In this document: piece after piece, positions 42,468 through 50,962 of the stretch
Position numbering within the stretch: the first letter of the stretch is position 1
Layout of the letters: each line of letters starts with the position of its first letter
Program-made: the position numbers and the translations under genes
Source: Streptomyces sp. NBC_01016
GTDB lineage: Bacteria > Actinomycetota > Actinomycetes > Streptomycetales > Streptomycetaceae
DNA: 64,000 nt
NCBI RefSeq assembly: GCF_026341035.1
Contig: NZ_JAPEOQ010000002.1
Span: 3,658,001 to 3,722,000 of the forward strand
Direction: 5' to 3'
The notes under the pieces: model-generated
Told to the model about the DNA's origin: nothing
Seen by the model: only the letters and a program-made list of their open reading frames with translations
Database searches by the model: none

Positions 42468-43370
42468 TCAACCCGCGTACGTCGTCCCGAACGCCTCCAG
42501 GAACTCCAGCGTCGCCGCTGCCGACCGGCTGGGACATGAGACGGCCGTCCACGTCACCCCGGCCTTCTCCAGAGCGGCGAACAACTCCCGGTGCCGGTCC
42601 GCGTCCAGGGTCGGATCGGTGAGGGCGTCATCGCGGTACGAGTGCAGTACGTCGACGTCGGCACCGCGCCCGGCCGCGGACGAGGCGTCGCGCACCTCCG
42701 CTATCGCGCCCGCCAGTTCGGGCAGTGGGCCCAGCGCCGGGGTGCGGGCGGTGGTGCTCAGTTCGGGGCCGCCGGACATCGGCATCCAGCCCTGCGCCCG
42801 CTCCGCGACCCGGCGCCGGGTCAGCCGTGAGTTGCCGCCGATCCACAGGGGTATGGGCCGCTGCGCCGGCCGGGGCAGGGCCTGCACGTCGCGGACATTG
42901 AAGTGCCGGCCCGCGTAGCTGAACGGCTCGCCGCTCCAGTGCAGCGGCAGCACGTCGAGCACCTCGTCGAACAGCGTGTTGCGCTCCTCGAAGTCGACGC
43001 CCAGGGCGTGGAACTCGCCCTTCAGGTACCCGGCGCCGAGACCCAGGATCAGCCGCCCGCCGGAGAGCCGGTCGAGCGTGGCCGCCTGCTTGGCCAGCAG
43101 CAGTGGATTGCGGTACGGGGCGACGGCCAGATAAGTGAGGAGGCGCAGTCGGCTGGTGACCGCTGACGCGTGGGAGAGTGCCACAAAGGGGTCGAGCGTC
43201 TGGTGCCCGCCGTGGTTCAGCCACCGCGCGCCGGGGGCAGGGTGCTCGCTGAAGGAGAGCCCGGAGAAGCCGAACTGCTCGGCAGCGCGGGCCACTTCGG
43301 TCAGAGGGCCGGCGTCCAGCATGTCGGCATCCGGCCCGTGCGCCTCCGGGTAGTGAAACAGGAATCGCAT
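42468..43370 (-). CDS. LLM-class, probably F420-dependent, oxidoreductase
   Basis: Predicted 300-residue luciferase-like TIM-barrel protein. Blocks FGFSGLSFSEHPAPG near residue 33, LGLGAGYLKGEF near 107 and PIPLWIGGNS near 173 are typical of actinobacterial F420-dependent LLM enzymes. Mycofactocin producers are rich in such oxidoreductases, but no direct link is shown. GGAGG precedes the ATG by nine bases. It is followed by the membrane-protein gene and preceded by a MarR gene. Confidence 0.87.
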   Translation of the reverse strand: MRFLFHYPEAHGPDADMLDAGPLTEVARAAEQFGFSGLSFSEHPAPGARWLNHGGHQTLDPFVALSHASAVTSRLRLLTYLAVAPYRNPLLLAKQAATLDRLSGGRLILGLGAGYLKGEFHALGVDFEERNTLFDEVLDVLPLHWSGEPFSYAGRHFNVRDVQALPRPAQRPIPLWIGGNSRLTRRRVAERAQGWMPMSGGPELSTTARTPALGPLPELAGAIAEVRDASSAAGRGADVDVLHSYRDDALTDPTLDADRHRELFAALEKAGVTWTAVSCPSRSAAATLEFLEAFGTTYAG

Positions 43371-43494
43371 GTCACGTATCCTCCGGTTCTGTGCGGAACT
43401 GCCGCCCGTACGGCCCCCGTTGGCGGGGCCTGTCCAGGGGCGTACCGATGCGCGCCGAAAAACGCAAGAGCCTTGGTGACTGTCCTGTGGTGGT

Positions 43495-43947
43495 TCAGGA
43501 GCGCGGCCAGGGCTGACCGCTGAGCCGTTCGATGCTGGTGTTGAAGCGCTGCAGGTAGTGGGCGAAGGTCTCCACGTCGTCGGCCGGCCAGTCCTCGAAG
43601 ACCTTGTCCAGTTCCTGGATGTGGGTCGCGCGCTCGTGGTCGAGCCGCCGCTCGCCCTCTTCGGTGAGCCGGAACTTGCGTGCCATGCCGCCGTCGGGAT
43701 CGGGGATCCGCTCCAGGAGGCCGGCCCGCATCGCGCTCGCCGTCTGCCGGTTGAGCGTGGACGCGTCGAGCAGCAGCGCCTCGCTGAGCTGCCCGATCGA
43801 CATCGGGCCCTGGACCCGGATCCGGCTCAGCAGGATGTAGGCGCTGCGCTCCATGCGTTCGGCCTCGCGGCGCCGCTTCTCGCTGCCGAGTTGATGCCGG
43901 CCGAGCACCATGTGCTCGAACTCGACCAGGTGCGATGGCTTGTCCAT
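43495..43947 (-). CDS. MarR-family regulator
   Basis: Predicted 150-residue winged-HTH regulator. The recognition part is MSIGQLSEALLLDASTLNRQ, followed by the wing RIPDPDGGMARKFRLTEEG. GGGAGGA precedes the ATG. It is divergent from a DHA2-type exporter with repeated ATGCAT-containing motifs between, the normal layout of a MarR-controlled efflux pump. Confidence 0.9.
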   Translation of the reverse strand: MDKPSHLVEFEHMVLGRHQLGSEKRRREAERMERSAYILLSRIRVQGPMSIGQLSEALLLDASTLNRQTASAMRAGLLERIPDPDGGMARKFRLTEEGERRLDHERATHIQELDKVFEDWPADDVETFAHYLQRFNTSIERLSGQPWPRS

Positions 43948-44064
43948 GTACGTGCTTCCTCCCAGGTCGACCGTATCGCAGGGCGTCGCAGGACATGCGC
44001 GCCGTCCGGACTCCTTTCCCGCTTGTGTGCCGCGCCGTCAGGTATGTGTGTCATGCATGGAGTA

Positions 44065-44100
44065 TGTGCGATGCATATCGTGTGTACGATGCACATCGTT
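44065..44100. promoter_or_regulatory. MarR-type double operator
   Basis: CGATGCATATCG (44069-44080) and CGATGCACATCG (44087-44098) are near-palindromes whose starts are 18 bp apart, inside two adjacent 18-bp repeats. They lie 42-71 bp upstream of the exporter gene. They are probably bound by the divergent MarR protein as two dimers on one DNA face. Confidence 0.6.
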
Positions 44101-44139
44101 GCACATGCTGAAGAGTTTGAAGAGATTGAGGAGTCCTTC

Positions 44140-45597
44140 ATGGATGCGCCCCAGTCGGGCAGCCGGGCGGGCGCCGTCGTCGCCACCCTCGCGCTCGCCG
44201 GAACCGTCGCCGCGATCATGCAGACGCTGGTGACCCCGCTCATCGCCGAACTGCCCCGGATCCTGGACACGTCCGCCTCGAACGCGGCGTGGGTGATCAC
44301 GGTCACCCTGCTCGTCTCGGGTGTGTGCGTGCCCGTCTCCGGCCGCCTCGGTGACCTGATCGGCAAGCGCCGCATGATGCTCGTCTGCGCCGTGCCGCTG
44401 TTCATCGGCTCGGTGGTGTGCGCCCTCTCGTCGTCCGTCGTGCCGATGATCGTCGGGCGCGGGCTGCAGGGGATGGGCATGGGCATGGTGCCGCTCGGTA
44501 TCGCCCTGCTGCGGGATGTCGTGCCCACCGAGAAGCTCAGCGGTTCCATCGCCCTGGTCAGTGCCTCCATGGGAATCGGCGGCGCGATAGGCCTGCCGAT
44601 CGCCGCCGCGGTCGCGCAGTACGCGAACTGGCGGGTGCTGTTCTGGGGTGCCGCCGGGCTCGCCGCGATCATCGGCGTCATGATCTTCCTGATCGTGCCG
44701 GACGTTCCGGCGGCCGCCAAGGGGCAGCGCTTCGACGCTCCCGGCGCGATCGGCCTGGCCATCGGTCTTGTCTCACTGCTGCTCGCGATCTCCAAGGGCG
44801 CCGACTGGGGCTGGTCCTCGGGCGCCACGTTGGGGCTCTTCGGTGTCGCCGCCGTGGCGCTTCTCGTATGGGGCTTCTACGAGTTGCGCACGCGTGACCC
44901 GTTGGTCGACCTGCGGACCACCGCCCGCCCGCGCGTGCTGTTCACCAACGCCGCCTCCATCCTCATCGGTGTCGGCATGTACTCGTTCATGCTGATCGCG
45001 CCGCAGGTCCTGCAGTTCCCCGAGGCCACCGGGTACGGCCTGGGCCAGTCGATGCTGGCCGCCGGCCTCTGGATGGCGCCCGGCGGCGTCATGATGATGC
45101 TCATCTCGCCGCTCGGCGGAAAGCTGATCAACGCGCGCGGTCCGAAGACCGCGCTCATCAGCGGCGCACTCGTGATCGCCGTCGGATACGGGGTCGCGCT
45201 GCCGCTCATGGGGACGGCCTGGGGCATCATGGTCGCCGGAGTCGTGATCAACAGTGGTGTCGCCCTTGCCTACGGCGCGATGCCCGCGCTCATCATGGGC
45301 TCGGTGCCGCTCTCCGAGACGGCCGCGGCCAACGGCTTCAACACCCTGATGCGCTCGCTCGGTACGACCATCGGTTCTGCCGTGATCGGTGTGGTCCTCG
45401 CGCAGATGACCATGTCCATGGGCGGCTACACGCTCGCCTCCGAGGGCGGGTTCCGTACCGGGTTGATGATCGGCTGTGGTGTCGCCCTGGTCTCCGCCGC
45501 TGTCGCGACGCTCATCCCGGCGCTGCGCAAGGAGGGTGCGGACCAGTCCGTCGCAGCGCAGCCGACCGAGGGCGACCAGGCCCCGGCCCGCACCTGA
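44140..45597 (+). CDS. MFS drug exporter, DHA2 type (14 TM)
   Basis: Predicted 485-residue drug:H+ antiporter with about 14 membrane helices. The loop 2/3 motif is GRLGDLIGKRRMML, and the segment-5 motif C region is SMGIGGAIGLPIAA. It would expel hydrophobic compounds. The ATG 44140 has GAGGAG six bases upstream; longer frames overlap the MarR gene. A hairpin terminator follows the stop. Confidence 0.92.
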   Translation: MDAPQSGSRAGAVVATLALAGTVAAIMQTLVTPLIAELPRILDTSASNAAWVITVTLLVSGVCVPVSGRLGDLIGKRRMMLVCAVPLFIGSVVCALSSSVVPMIVGRGLQGMGMGMVPLGIALLRDVVPTEKLSGSIALVSASMGIGGAIGLPIAAAVAQYANWRVLFWGAAGLAAIIGVMIFLIVPDVPAAAKGQRFDAPGAIGLAIGLVSLLLAISKGADWGWSSGATLGLFGVAAVALLVWGFYELRTRDPLVDLRTTARPRVLFTNAASILIGVGMYSFMLIAPQVLQFPEATGYGLGQSMLAAGLWMAPGGVMMMLISPLGGKLINARGPKTALISGALVIAVGYGVALPLMGTAWGIMVAGVVINSGVALAYGAMPALIMGSVPLSETAAANGFNTLMRSLGTTIGSAVIGVVLAQMTMSMGGYTLASEGGFRTGLMIGCGVALVSAAVATLIPALRKEGADQSVAAQPTEGDQAPART

Positions 45598-45613
45598 GGC
45601 CGTCCGCGAGTGA

Positions 45614-45640
45614 GGGGCGGCCCGCGCAGAGGGCCGTCCC
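45614..45640. terminator. Hairpin terminator after DHA2 exporter
   Basis: GGGGCGGCCC (45614-45623) pairs with GGGCCGTCCC (45631-45640) around seven bases, nine of ten pairs matched. It starts 16 bp after the exporter stop codon. Confidence 0.65.
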
Positions 45641-45751
45641 GGCATCTGCCCCACGCATACGCGACGGGACGGTTGTCGTGCGAGGGGCCGGGCAGGAGTG
45701 GTACAAGGACACTCGAATTCCCTTGCCAGGCACGGCACTTGGAGGTGCACC

Positions 45752-46108
45752 GTGATGCTCCCGGCTCGCCGACGCGCAGCGGACGCTGCCTGCGAGAGGG
45801 CAGAGCGGTCCGCATCCGCCGAACTCGAGGAGCAGGTCGAGCAGTTGAAGGAGGCCGTGACCTCGCACGCCGTGATCGACCAGGCCATCGGGGTCGTGAT
45901 CGCGGTGGGCGGGATCCGGCCCGCGGAGGCGTGGGACGTGCTGCGCGAGATCTCCATGCGCACCAACACCGGGCTCCGCCTGGTCGCCCGCCGGCTGATC
46001 GCCTGGCCGCGTACCCAGGAGCTCGACCCGGTGATCCGCGCCGAGCTGGAGCGGCAACTCGCTCAGCGCCGGGAGACAGCGGATCCGGTGGCGACGGAAC
46101 CGGGCTGA
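45752..46108 (+). CDS. ANTAR-domain protein
   Basis: Predicted 118-residue protein. An N-terminal coiled-coil-like stretch (ERSASAELEEQVEQLKEAVT) is followed by an ANTAR RNA-binding domain with IDQAIGVVIAVGGI and EAWDVLREISMRTNTGLRLV. ANTAR domains bind tandem RNA hairpins to antiterminate transcription. No GAF or receiver domain is present, so the input is unknown. GTG 45752 (GGAGG six bases upstream) and ATG 45755 are both possible starts. Confidence 0.85.
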   Translation: MMLPARRRAADAACERAERSASAELEEQVEQLKEAVTSHAVIDQAIGVVIAVGGIRPAEAWDVLREISMRTNTGLRLVARRLIAWPRTQELDPVIRAELERQLAQRRETADPVATEPG

Positions 46109-46290
46109 AAGCCCCGCTCCCCGGCTCGGGCCGACAGGCTCCTGCCGAGAAGCGGGTGCGGGCTCACTGCCGAACCCGCCACGGCCACGAATGACCGCTC
46201 TGCCCCTCGGAGTAACACGCAGGAACGCTCACTAACGCAAACGTGCCCGGAATCTTCACGCGGGCTGGACCGGTCGGTCACCGGGGTCCG

Positions 46291-46857
46291 TCACGCGGGT
46301 GACAGGGCCGCCTCGATGAGGCGTCGGGCCGCCGCGTCCGTGCGGGCCGCATCGCCCGTCACCAGCCGGTCCTGACACAGCCCGCGCAGCCCGGACACGA
46401 GCAGCGTCGCGCGCTCGCGCGCCGCCGGCTCCGGGTGGCCGAGGCGGGCATATGCGTCCGCGATCGGGTCGACCATGAACGCGACGGTCTCGCGGGCGAG
46501 CTCGCCGTACTGTTCCGGATCGGTCGCCGCCAGGCTCAGCAGCTGGAGCAGTATCCGGATCGGGCCGGCCTGCTCGCCCACCGTGATCGCCCGCCACAGG
46601 GCGCGGGCCGAGCCGCGCAGTGCGTCGACGTCCTCGACCGGGTCGAACAGCGCGTGGGCGTCGGGCCGGCTCGCGGCGAGGGCGCGCGCGATGAGGTGCT
46701 CGCGGCTGCCGAAGTAGTAGAGCAGCATCCGCTTCGTCGTGCCGATCTCCACGGCGAGCGGGGCGAGCGACAGGTGCGCGAGGCCGTGCCGCTGCACGTA
46801 CTCCACGACCTGGCCGAGCAGCTCGGCGCGTTTCTCGGTGTTCACGGTTCGGGGCAC
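46291..46857 (-). CDS. TetR-family regulator
   Basis: Predicted 188-residue TetR repressor. The HTH is LGQVVEYVQRHGLAHLSLAP, then EIGTTKRMLLYYFGSREHLI. GTG 46857 is chosen over the frame opening at 46893, which would read through the operator and overlap the divergent gene. It is divergent from an ABC-2-like membrane protein, 41 bp away, with a symmetric site between. Confidence 0.87.
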   Translation of the reverse strand: MPRTVNTEKRAELLGQVVEYVQRHGLAHLSLAPLAVEIGTTKRMLLYYFGSREHLIARALAASRPDAHALFDPVEDVDALRGSARALWRAITVGEQAGPIRILLQLLSLAATDPEQYGELARETVAFMVDPIADAYARLGHPEPAARERATLLVSGLRGLCQDRLVTGDAARTDAAARRLIEAALSPA

Positions 46858-46866
46858 CCGTTGAAC

Positions 46867-46880
46867 GTACCGGAAGGTAC
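46867..46880. promoter_or_regulatory. TetR operator
   Basis: GTACC and GGTAC are inverted around GGAA in the 41-bp gap between the TetR gene and the divergent membrane protein gene. Flanking bases extend the symmetry with one mismatch. It would control both genes. Confidence 0.65.
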
Positions 46881-46898
46881 ATGTATCGTCCATTGATC

Positions 46899-48230
46899 AT
46901 GGATTCCTGTTCCGATCGGTACAAGTACGAGCGGCCGCGGGCCGTCGCGATCAAGGCCTTCGCCGAGGCGGCCTGGTTCCCCGCCGTCCTCTTCCTCGGC
47001 ATCCTCTGCTTCTTCGCCCCGGCCCTGCACGCCCCGAAGCCGCACCACGTCGAGGTGGTGGTGGCGGGTTCGGCGGACCGGGTCGAGGACGAGCTGCGCG
47101 CGCGATACCCCGACGGCTTCGACGTGACCCCCGTGGACACCGCCCGCGAGGCCCGCCAGGCGGTCCTCGACCGGGACGCCTACGCCGGATACGTCACCGG
47201 GGACCGCCCCGTCCTCTACGTCGCCAAGGGCAACGGCGCTTCCCTGGAGCAGACGCTCACCGGCGCGTTCAGCGGACTCACGGGCGGCGCCCCGACGGTC
47301 CGCGACGTCGCGCCCACCGCGCAGAAGGACCTGCTCGGCTCGACGGTGCTGTACTTCGCCATCGCCTGGAACATCCCCGCGTACATCCTCGCCACGACCC
47401 TGCTGCGCGCCGTCGCCCTCGACCGGCGCCGCAAGCTCCTGGCCATCGCCGCCGTCGCCGCCGTGTTCAGCCTCGTCGGATACGGGGCGGGCGTCGGGCT
47501 CGGCTACTTCGACGCCCACCCGGCGGTCCTCGGCGTCGCCTTCCTCCTCAGCACGGCGGTCGCCACGGTCGCCTCCGGACTCGCGCCGTTCACCCGGCAG
47601 TTCCTGCCCGCGGTCGGCATGACGCTGTTCATCGTGATGTCGATCCCGACCAGCGGGGGAGCGGTGGCCGCCCCACTGCTGCCGGAGTTCTTCCAGGGCG
47701 TGCACGCCGTGATGCCGCTCGCCAACGCCGTCGACGCGCTGCGCGGAGTGCTGTACTTCGACGGGGCCGGGGTCCTCAAGCCGCTGCTCGTCCTGTGCGG
47801 ATGGATCGTGGCGGGCCTGGCCCTGCTCGCCCTCGACCACGCGCGGCACCGACGCGCGGCAGGGGGCGAGGCCGCCCCGGTCGACGATCCCGCAGCCGAG
47901 ACCCCCGTGCCGACCGCGCTGCCCGCCCAGCGCCACCACTTCGGCGAACCGGTCCCCACGCTGACCGGCGTGGTCGGCGATGCCGCTCACGAGCCGCTGC
48001 GGGGCGCCGCCGTCGTCGTACTCGACGGCCGCGGACGTCAGCTGGTCTCCACGTTCACCGACGACCGGGGCCGGTACGCGGTGGCGGGCCTGCCCGAGGA
48101 CCACCTCAGCCTGGTGGCGTCGGCCCCCGGCAGACACCCCGAGGCGCAGCGCATCCTCGTACGTCAAGGGGCCCCGGCCACCGCGGACTTCACGCTGCGG
48201 GCGCGGGAGGGCGCCCTGGTCGGCCGCTGA
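46899..48230 (+). CDS. YhgE/ABC-2-like membrane protein with C-terminal carboxypeptidase-regulatory-like domain
   Basis: Predicted 443-residue membrane protein. One segment near residues 27-45 is followed by a soluble domain of about 95 residues, then a cluster of five hydrophobic segments (about 145-325) as in YhgE/Pip and ABC-2 permeases. The C-terminal 80 residues (LTGVVGDAAHEPLRGAAVVV, then DDRGRYAVAGLP) are a Cna-B/carboxypeptidase-regulatory-like beta-sandwich. That last domain is unusual for such permeases. ATG 46899 is used; ATG 46881 is in frame, directly behind the operator. A TetR repressor diverges. Confidence 0.8.
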   Translation: MDSCSDRYKYERPRAVAIKAFAEAAWFPAVLFLGILCFFAPALHAPKPHHVEVVVAGSADRVEDELRARYPDGFDVTPVDTAREARQAVLDRDAYAGYVTGDRPVLYVAKGNGASLEQTLTGAFSGLTGGAPTVRDVAPTAQKDLLGSTVLYFAIAWNIPAYILATTLLRAVALDRRRKLLAIAAVAAVFSLVGYGAGVGLGYFDAHPAVLGVAFLLSTAVATVASGLAPFTRQFLPAVGMTLFIVMSIPTSGGAVAAPLLPEFFQGVHAVMPLANAVDALRGVLYFDGAGVLKPLLVLCGWIVAGLALLALDHARHRRAAGGEAAPVDDPAAETPVPTALPAQRHHFGEPVPTLTGVVGDAAHEPLRGAAVVVLDGRGRQLVSTFTDDRGRYAVAGLPEDHLSLVASAPGRHPEAQRILVRQGAPATADFTLRAREGALVGR

Positions 48231-48393
48231 GGCTAACCGCTCCGGCTCCTCCGGCTCCTCCGGCAACGATCTCGGTGAGAGTGCTCAGCACCACGTCGAC
48301 CTCCTCGTCCGACAGCGGTCGAAGCTCTCGCTGTTCGTGAGGCCCCTGTTGTTCATGAAGCCGCTGCTGTTCGTGAAGTCCCATGAGCAGCAT
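48190..48393 (-). CDS. Possible small protein with HEQQ repeats and Gly-rich tail
   Basis: Frame of 67 codons on the minus strand, 51 bp downstream of the MFS exporter gene on the same strand. It shows three HEQ repeats (LHEQQRLHEQQ, PHEQRE), an acidic helix-like LSDEEVDVVLSTLTEIV and a Gly/Ala tail, GGAGGAG. Codon use in the middle is Streptomyces-like, but no ribosome site is evident before ATG 48393 or ATG 48384, and the 3' end overlaps the facing gene by 41 bp. It could be a RiPP-like precursor, a small regulatory protein or nothing. Confidence 0.3.
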   Translation of the reverse strand: MLLMGLHEQQRLHEQQGPHEQRELRPLSDEEVDVVLSTLTEIVAGGAGGAGAVSLSGRPGRPPAPAA

Positions 48394-48444
48394 GGTGCCT
48401 GGTCGATGCCGCGTGCCCGGCGACTGGCTCGGCGCGTCAGCGTC

Positions 48445-49791
48445 TCAGCGGGTCGCGTGCAGCGCGTCGCCGAACCGCCGATGGCTGTGCCGCCAACCGT
48501 CCGAGACCCGTACGGCGTCGTGCACATGCGGATGGTCCGCGGCGAGCCCCACGTGCTCGTGCTCCACCTCCGGGACCGAGCCGTCCACGCCCACCGGCCA
48601 CAACCGCGCCGCCGCGACCCCCGCACCCACCGCCACCACCGCGAGCCCGACCACGGCCGCACCGAGCCCGGCCCGCGCGCCCAACCACCCCGCCAGCGGA
48701 TACGTGAGCAGCCAGCACGCATGCGACAGGGAGAACTGCGCGGCGAACGCCGCCGTACGTTCCCGCTCCGGCGCGGCCCGCCGGACCAGCCGGCCCGTCG
48801 GCGTGAGCACCATGGAGCACGCGCCACCGAACGCGGCCCAGGCGGCGAGCAGCGCGGGCACCCGCCAACTGCCGGAGTGCGCTGCCGTGATGACACCTAC
48901 GGCGGCGAACACGCCACCCAGCGCCAGCGCCCCGCGCACCATCACCGCCCGCTCGCCGACCCGCTCCAGCAGCCGCGGCACCACGAGCGCCACCGCCATC
49001 GACCCGGCCCCGTACGCCCCGAGCGCCACCGGCACCGCGCCCGACGACAGACCCAGGAAGTCCCTTACGTAGACGACGGAGTTGACGGTCACCATCGCGC
49101 TCGCCGCCGCCACGGCCAGGTTCAGCGCCAGCAGCCCCCGCAGCTGGGGGAGCGCGAGGAAGAGACGAGTGCCGGCCGTCGCCTTGCCGAACACGCCACC
49201 CGCGCGCGCGGGCGCGGGCGCTCGCTCGGGCAGGGTCGTCGAGACCACGAGCGCGGCCGAGGCGAGGAAACCCACGACCGTTCCCATGAACAGGCGGTGG
49301 TACGAGAGCACGGACAGCAGCGCCGCGGCGAGCGCCGGACTGAACAGGCTCTCCATGTCGTACGCGAGCCGGGCGAGCGACAACGCGCGCGTGTAGTCGC
49401 GTTCGTCGGGCAGCACGTCCGGGATCAGCGCCTGGAAGGTGGGCGTGAAGACGGCCGACGCGGACTGCAGCACGAACACCAGGACGTAGACCTGCCACAC
49501 CTGGTCCACGAACGGCAGCATCAGGGCCACGGCCGCCCGCAGCAGGTCGGAGCCCACCATCACCGCGCGCCGCGGCAGGCGCTCCGCGAACGCCCCCACC
49601 AGCGGGGCCACCAGCACGTACGCCGTCATCTTGATCGCGAGCGCGGTGCCGAGCACGGCGCCCGCGTCCGCCCCCGCGATGTCGTACGCCAGGAGCCCGA
49701 GCGCCACGGTGGCGAGACCGGTGCCGACGAGGGCGACGACCTGGGCGCCGAACAGACGGCGGTACGTGCGGTGGCGCAGAACCGTGAGCAT
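48445..49791 (-). CDS. MFS exporter with His-rich C-terminus (metal-type)
   Basis: Predicted 448-residue major facilitator with about 12 helices, typical of actinobacterial exporters related to enterobactin or Ni/Co efflux MFS proteins. The last 40 residues contain about eight His (EHEHVGLAADHPHVHD, then WRHSHRR), suggesting metal binding. ATG 49791 follows GGGAGG with normal spacing; longer frames run into the operator. Divergent from an ArsR/SmtB-family metal sensor with a large inverted repeat between them. Metal is inferred, perhaps Ni, Co or Zn. Confidence 0.87.
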   Translation of the reverse strand: MLTVLRHRTYRRLFGAQVVALVGTGLATVALGLLAYDIAGADAGAVLGTALAIKMTAYVLVAPLVGAFAERLPRRAVMVGSDLLRAAVALMLPFVDQVWQVYVLVFVLQSASAVFTPTFQALIPDVLPDERDYTRALSLARLAYDMESLFSPALAAALLSVLSYHRLFMGTVVGFLASAALVVSTTLPERAPAPARAGGVFGKATAGTRLFLALPQLRGLLALNLAVAAASAMVTVNSVVYVRDFLGLSSGAVPVALGAYGAGSMAVALVVPRLLERVGERAVMVRGALALGGVFAAVGVITAAHSGSWRVPALLAAWAAFGGACSMVLTPTGRLVRRAAPERERTAAFAAQFSLSHACWLLTYPLAGWLGARAGLGAAVVGLAVVAVGAGVAAARLWPVGVDGSVPEVEHEHVGLAADHPHVHDAVRVSDGWRHSHRRFGDALHATR

Positions 49792-49824
49792 GCGGGCCCC
49801 TCCCGAAGGCTGCGTCGACAGACC

Positions 49825-49858
49825 ACTCGTCATGTGCGCACCTGCGCACATGACGAGT
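49825..49858. promoter_or_regulatory. ArsR operator: 34-bp perfect inverted repeat
   Basis: The arms ACTCGTCATGTGCGCA (49825-49840) and TGCGCACATGACGAGT (49843-49858) are exact reverse complements around CC. The site lies 34 bp upstream of the exporter start and 62 bp before the ArsR gene. Its core TGTGCGCA/TGCGCACA recurs in the next site. The 2-bp centre fits SmtB/ArsR operators. Confidence 0.85.
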
Positions 49859-49872
49859 ATGTTGCCGTTCGG

Positions 49873-49887
49873 TGTGCGGTTCGCACA
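49873..49887. promoter_or_regulatory. Second ArsR site
   Basis: TGTGCG and CGCACA are inverted around GTT, 33 bp before the ArsR start. The half-sites match the core of the larger operator, so the regulator may bind both cooperatively and repress both genes. Confidence 0.6.
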
Positions 49888-49920
49888 AGGGCTTCATGGC
49901 CTGGCATCTAGGCTGGGGCC

Positions 49921-50280
49921 ATGCCCGCAAGCGATCCGACCCCCACCGCGGCCGTCGCGCACCCGCGCGAGCCCGACGCCGCCCGACTCGCCGAGGCGAC
50001 GCGGGTGTTCGCCCTGCTGTCGGACGCGACCCGGCTGCACGTGCTGTGGCTGCTCGCCCTGGAGGAGTCGGACGTGGGATCGCTCGCCGACCGCGTCGCG
50101 GCCTCGCGCACGGCCGTCAGCCAGCACCTGGCGAAGCTGCGCCTCGCGGGCCTCGTCGAAGCGCGCCGCGAAGGCCGCCACATGCACTACCGCCTCGCCG
50201 ACGGGCACCTGCGGCGCCTGGTGACGGAGGCGCTGAGCCACGCGGACCACCGGGTGACCGGAGAGGCCCCGCACGACTAG
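49921..50280 (+). CDS. ArsR/SmtB-family metal-sensing repressor
   Basis: Predicted 119-residue winged-HTH repressor. The DNA-binding region is VGSLADRVAASRTAVSQHL, then AKLRLAGLVEARREGRHMHY. There is no CxC metal site in alpha-3. The C-terminal helix instead holds LSHADHRV with His107, Asp109 and His110, and His118 nearby, like the alpha-5 sites of SmtB, CzrA and NmtR. It would lose DNA affinity on binding Zn, Co or Ni. Divergent from the His-tailed MFS exporter. Confidence 0.9.
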   Translation: MPASDPTPTAAVAHPREPDAARLAEATRVFALLSDATRLHVLWLLALEESDVGSLADRVAASRTAVSQHLAKLRLAGLVEARREGRHMHYRLADGHLRRLVTEALSHADHRVTGEAPHD

Positions 50281-50314
50281 CCGACGCTACTGCGTCACCA
50301 CGTCATTCACTGCG

Positions 50315-50962
50315 TCACGTACGGTCGCGGACCGAGGTGAGCAGGCCGTAGAGGACGACGTTCCCCGCGTACCCGTTGCTCCTGCTGTACGTGCCGCCGC
50401 AGGTGATGACGCGGAGTTCGGGCAGGCCCGTGCCGCCGTAGACCCGGCGGGACGGGAAGTGCTTCTTGTCGACGACGTCGATGCCGTGGATCTCGAAGAC
50501 GGCCGTCTTCCCGTCGGCGCGGTCGATCTCGATGTGCTCGCCCTTCTTGAGCGCGCCGAGCCCGTAGAAGACGGCGCGGCCCTCGGCGTTGTCGACGTGC
50601 CCGTCGATCACCGCCGTACCGCGCTCGCCGGGCGTGACCGCCCCCGGGAACCAGCCCGCCAGATTCGCCTTGTCCGGCGGCGGCGCGTCCAACCATCCCT
50701 CCGGATCCCGGCCGACGCGCGTCAGCGGCGCGTTCACACCGATCTCGGGGATGCGGATGCGCTGCGGAGCCGCGGCGGGCAGCGGGTCGGCGGGCGGCGT
50801 GTCGGTGCCGAGCTTCGCGGCGCCCGGTTCGGGCTGCGGCGGCCCGTCGCCGGATATCCCGTGGTGCACGAGCAGGACTCCGGCGAGCAGCGTCGCCGCG
50901 AGGAAGGACCACGTGGGGCGGCGACGCTGCACAGCGGGCGCGGACTCGGCTATCGCCGGCAT
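50315..50962 (-). CDS. Sortase, class E/F type
   Basis: Predicted 215-residue sortase. One N-terminal membrane segment (about 17-36) and a Pro-rich linker are followed by the sortase barrel. The catalytic His is in VIDGHVDN, Cys in VITCGGTY, and the region before VVLYG carries the expected Arg or Asn. It anchors or links surface proteins by transpeptidation. The ATG overlaps the stop of the D,D-carboxypeptidase gene (TGATG). No LPxTG substrate is visible nearby, and the nearby membrane-anchored protein at 52952 lacks the motif. Confidence 0.87.
   Translation of the reverse strand: MPAIAESAPAVQRRRPTWSFLAATLLAGVLLVHHGISGDGPPQPEPGAAKLGTDTPPADPLPAAAPQRIRIPEIGVNAPLTRVGRDPEGWLDAPPPDKANLAGWFPGAVTPGERGTAVIDGHVDNAEGRAVFYGLGALKKGEHIEIDRADGKTAVFEIHGIDVVDKKHFPSRRVYGGTGLPELRVITCGGTYSRSNGYAGNVVLYGLLTSVRDRT

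Noticed and set aside
44052..44098. ATGCAT motifs as a replication or nicking origin
   Set aside because: Position in a MarR/efflux divergent promoter explains them better.
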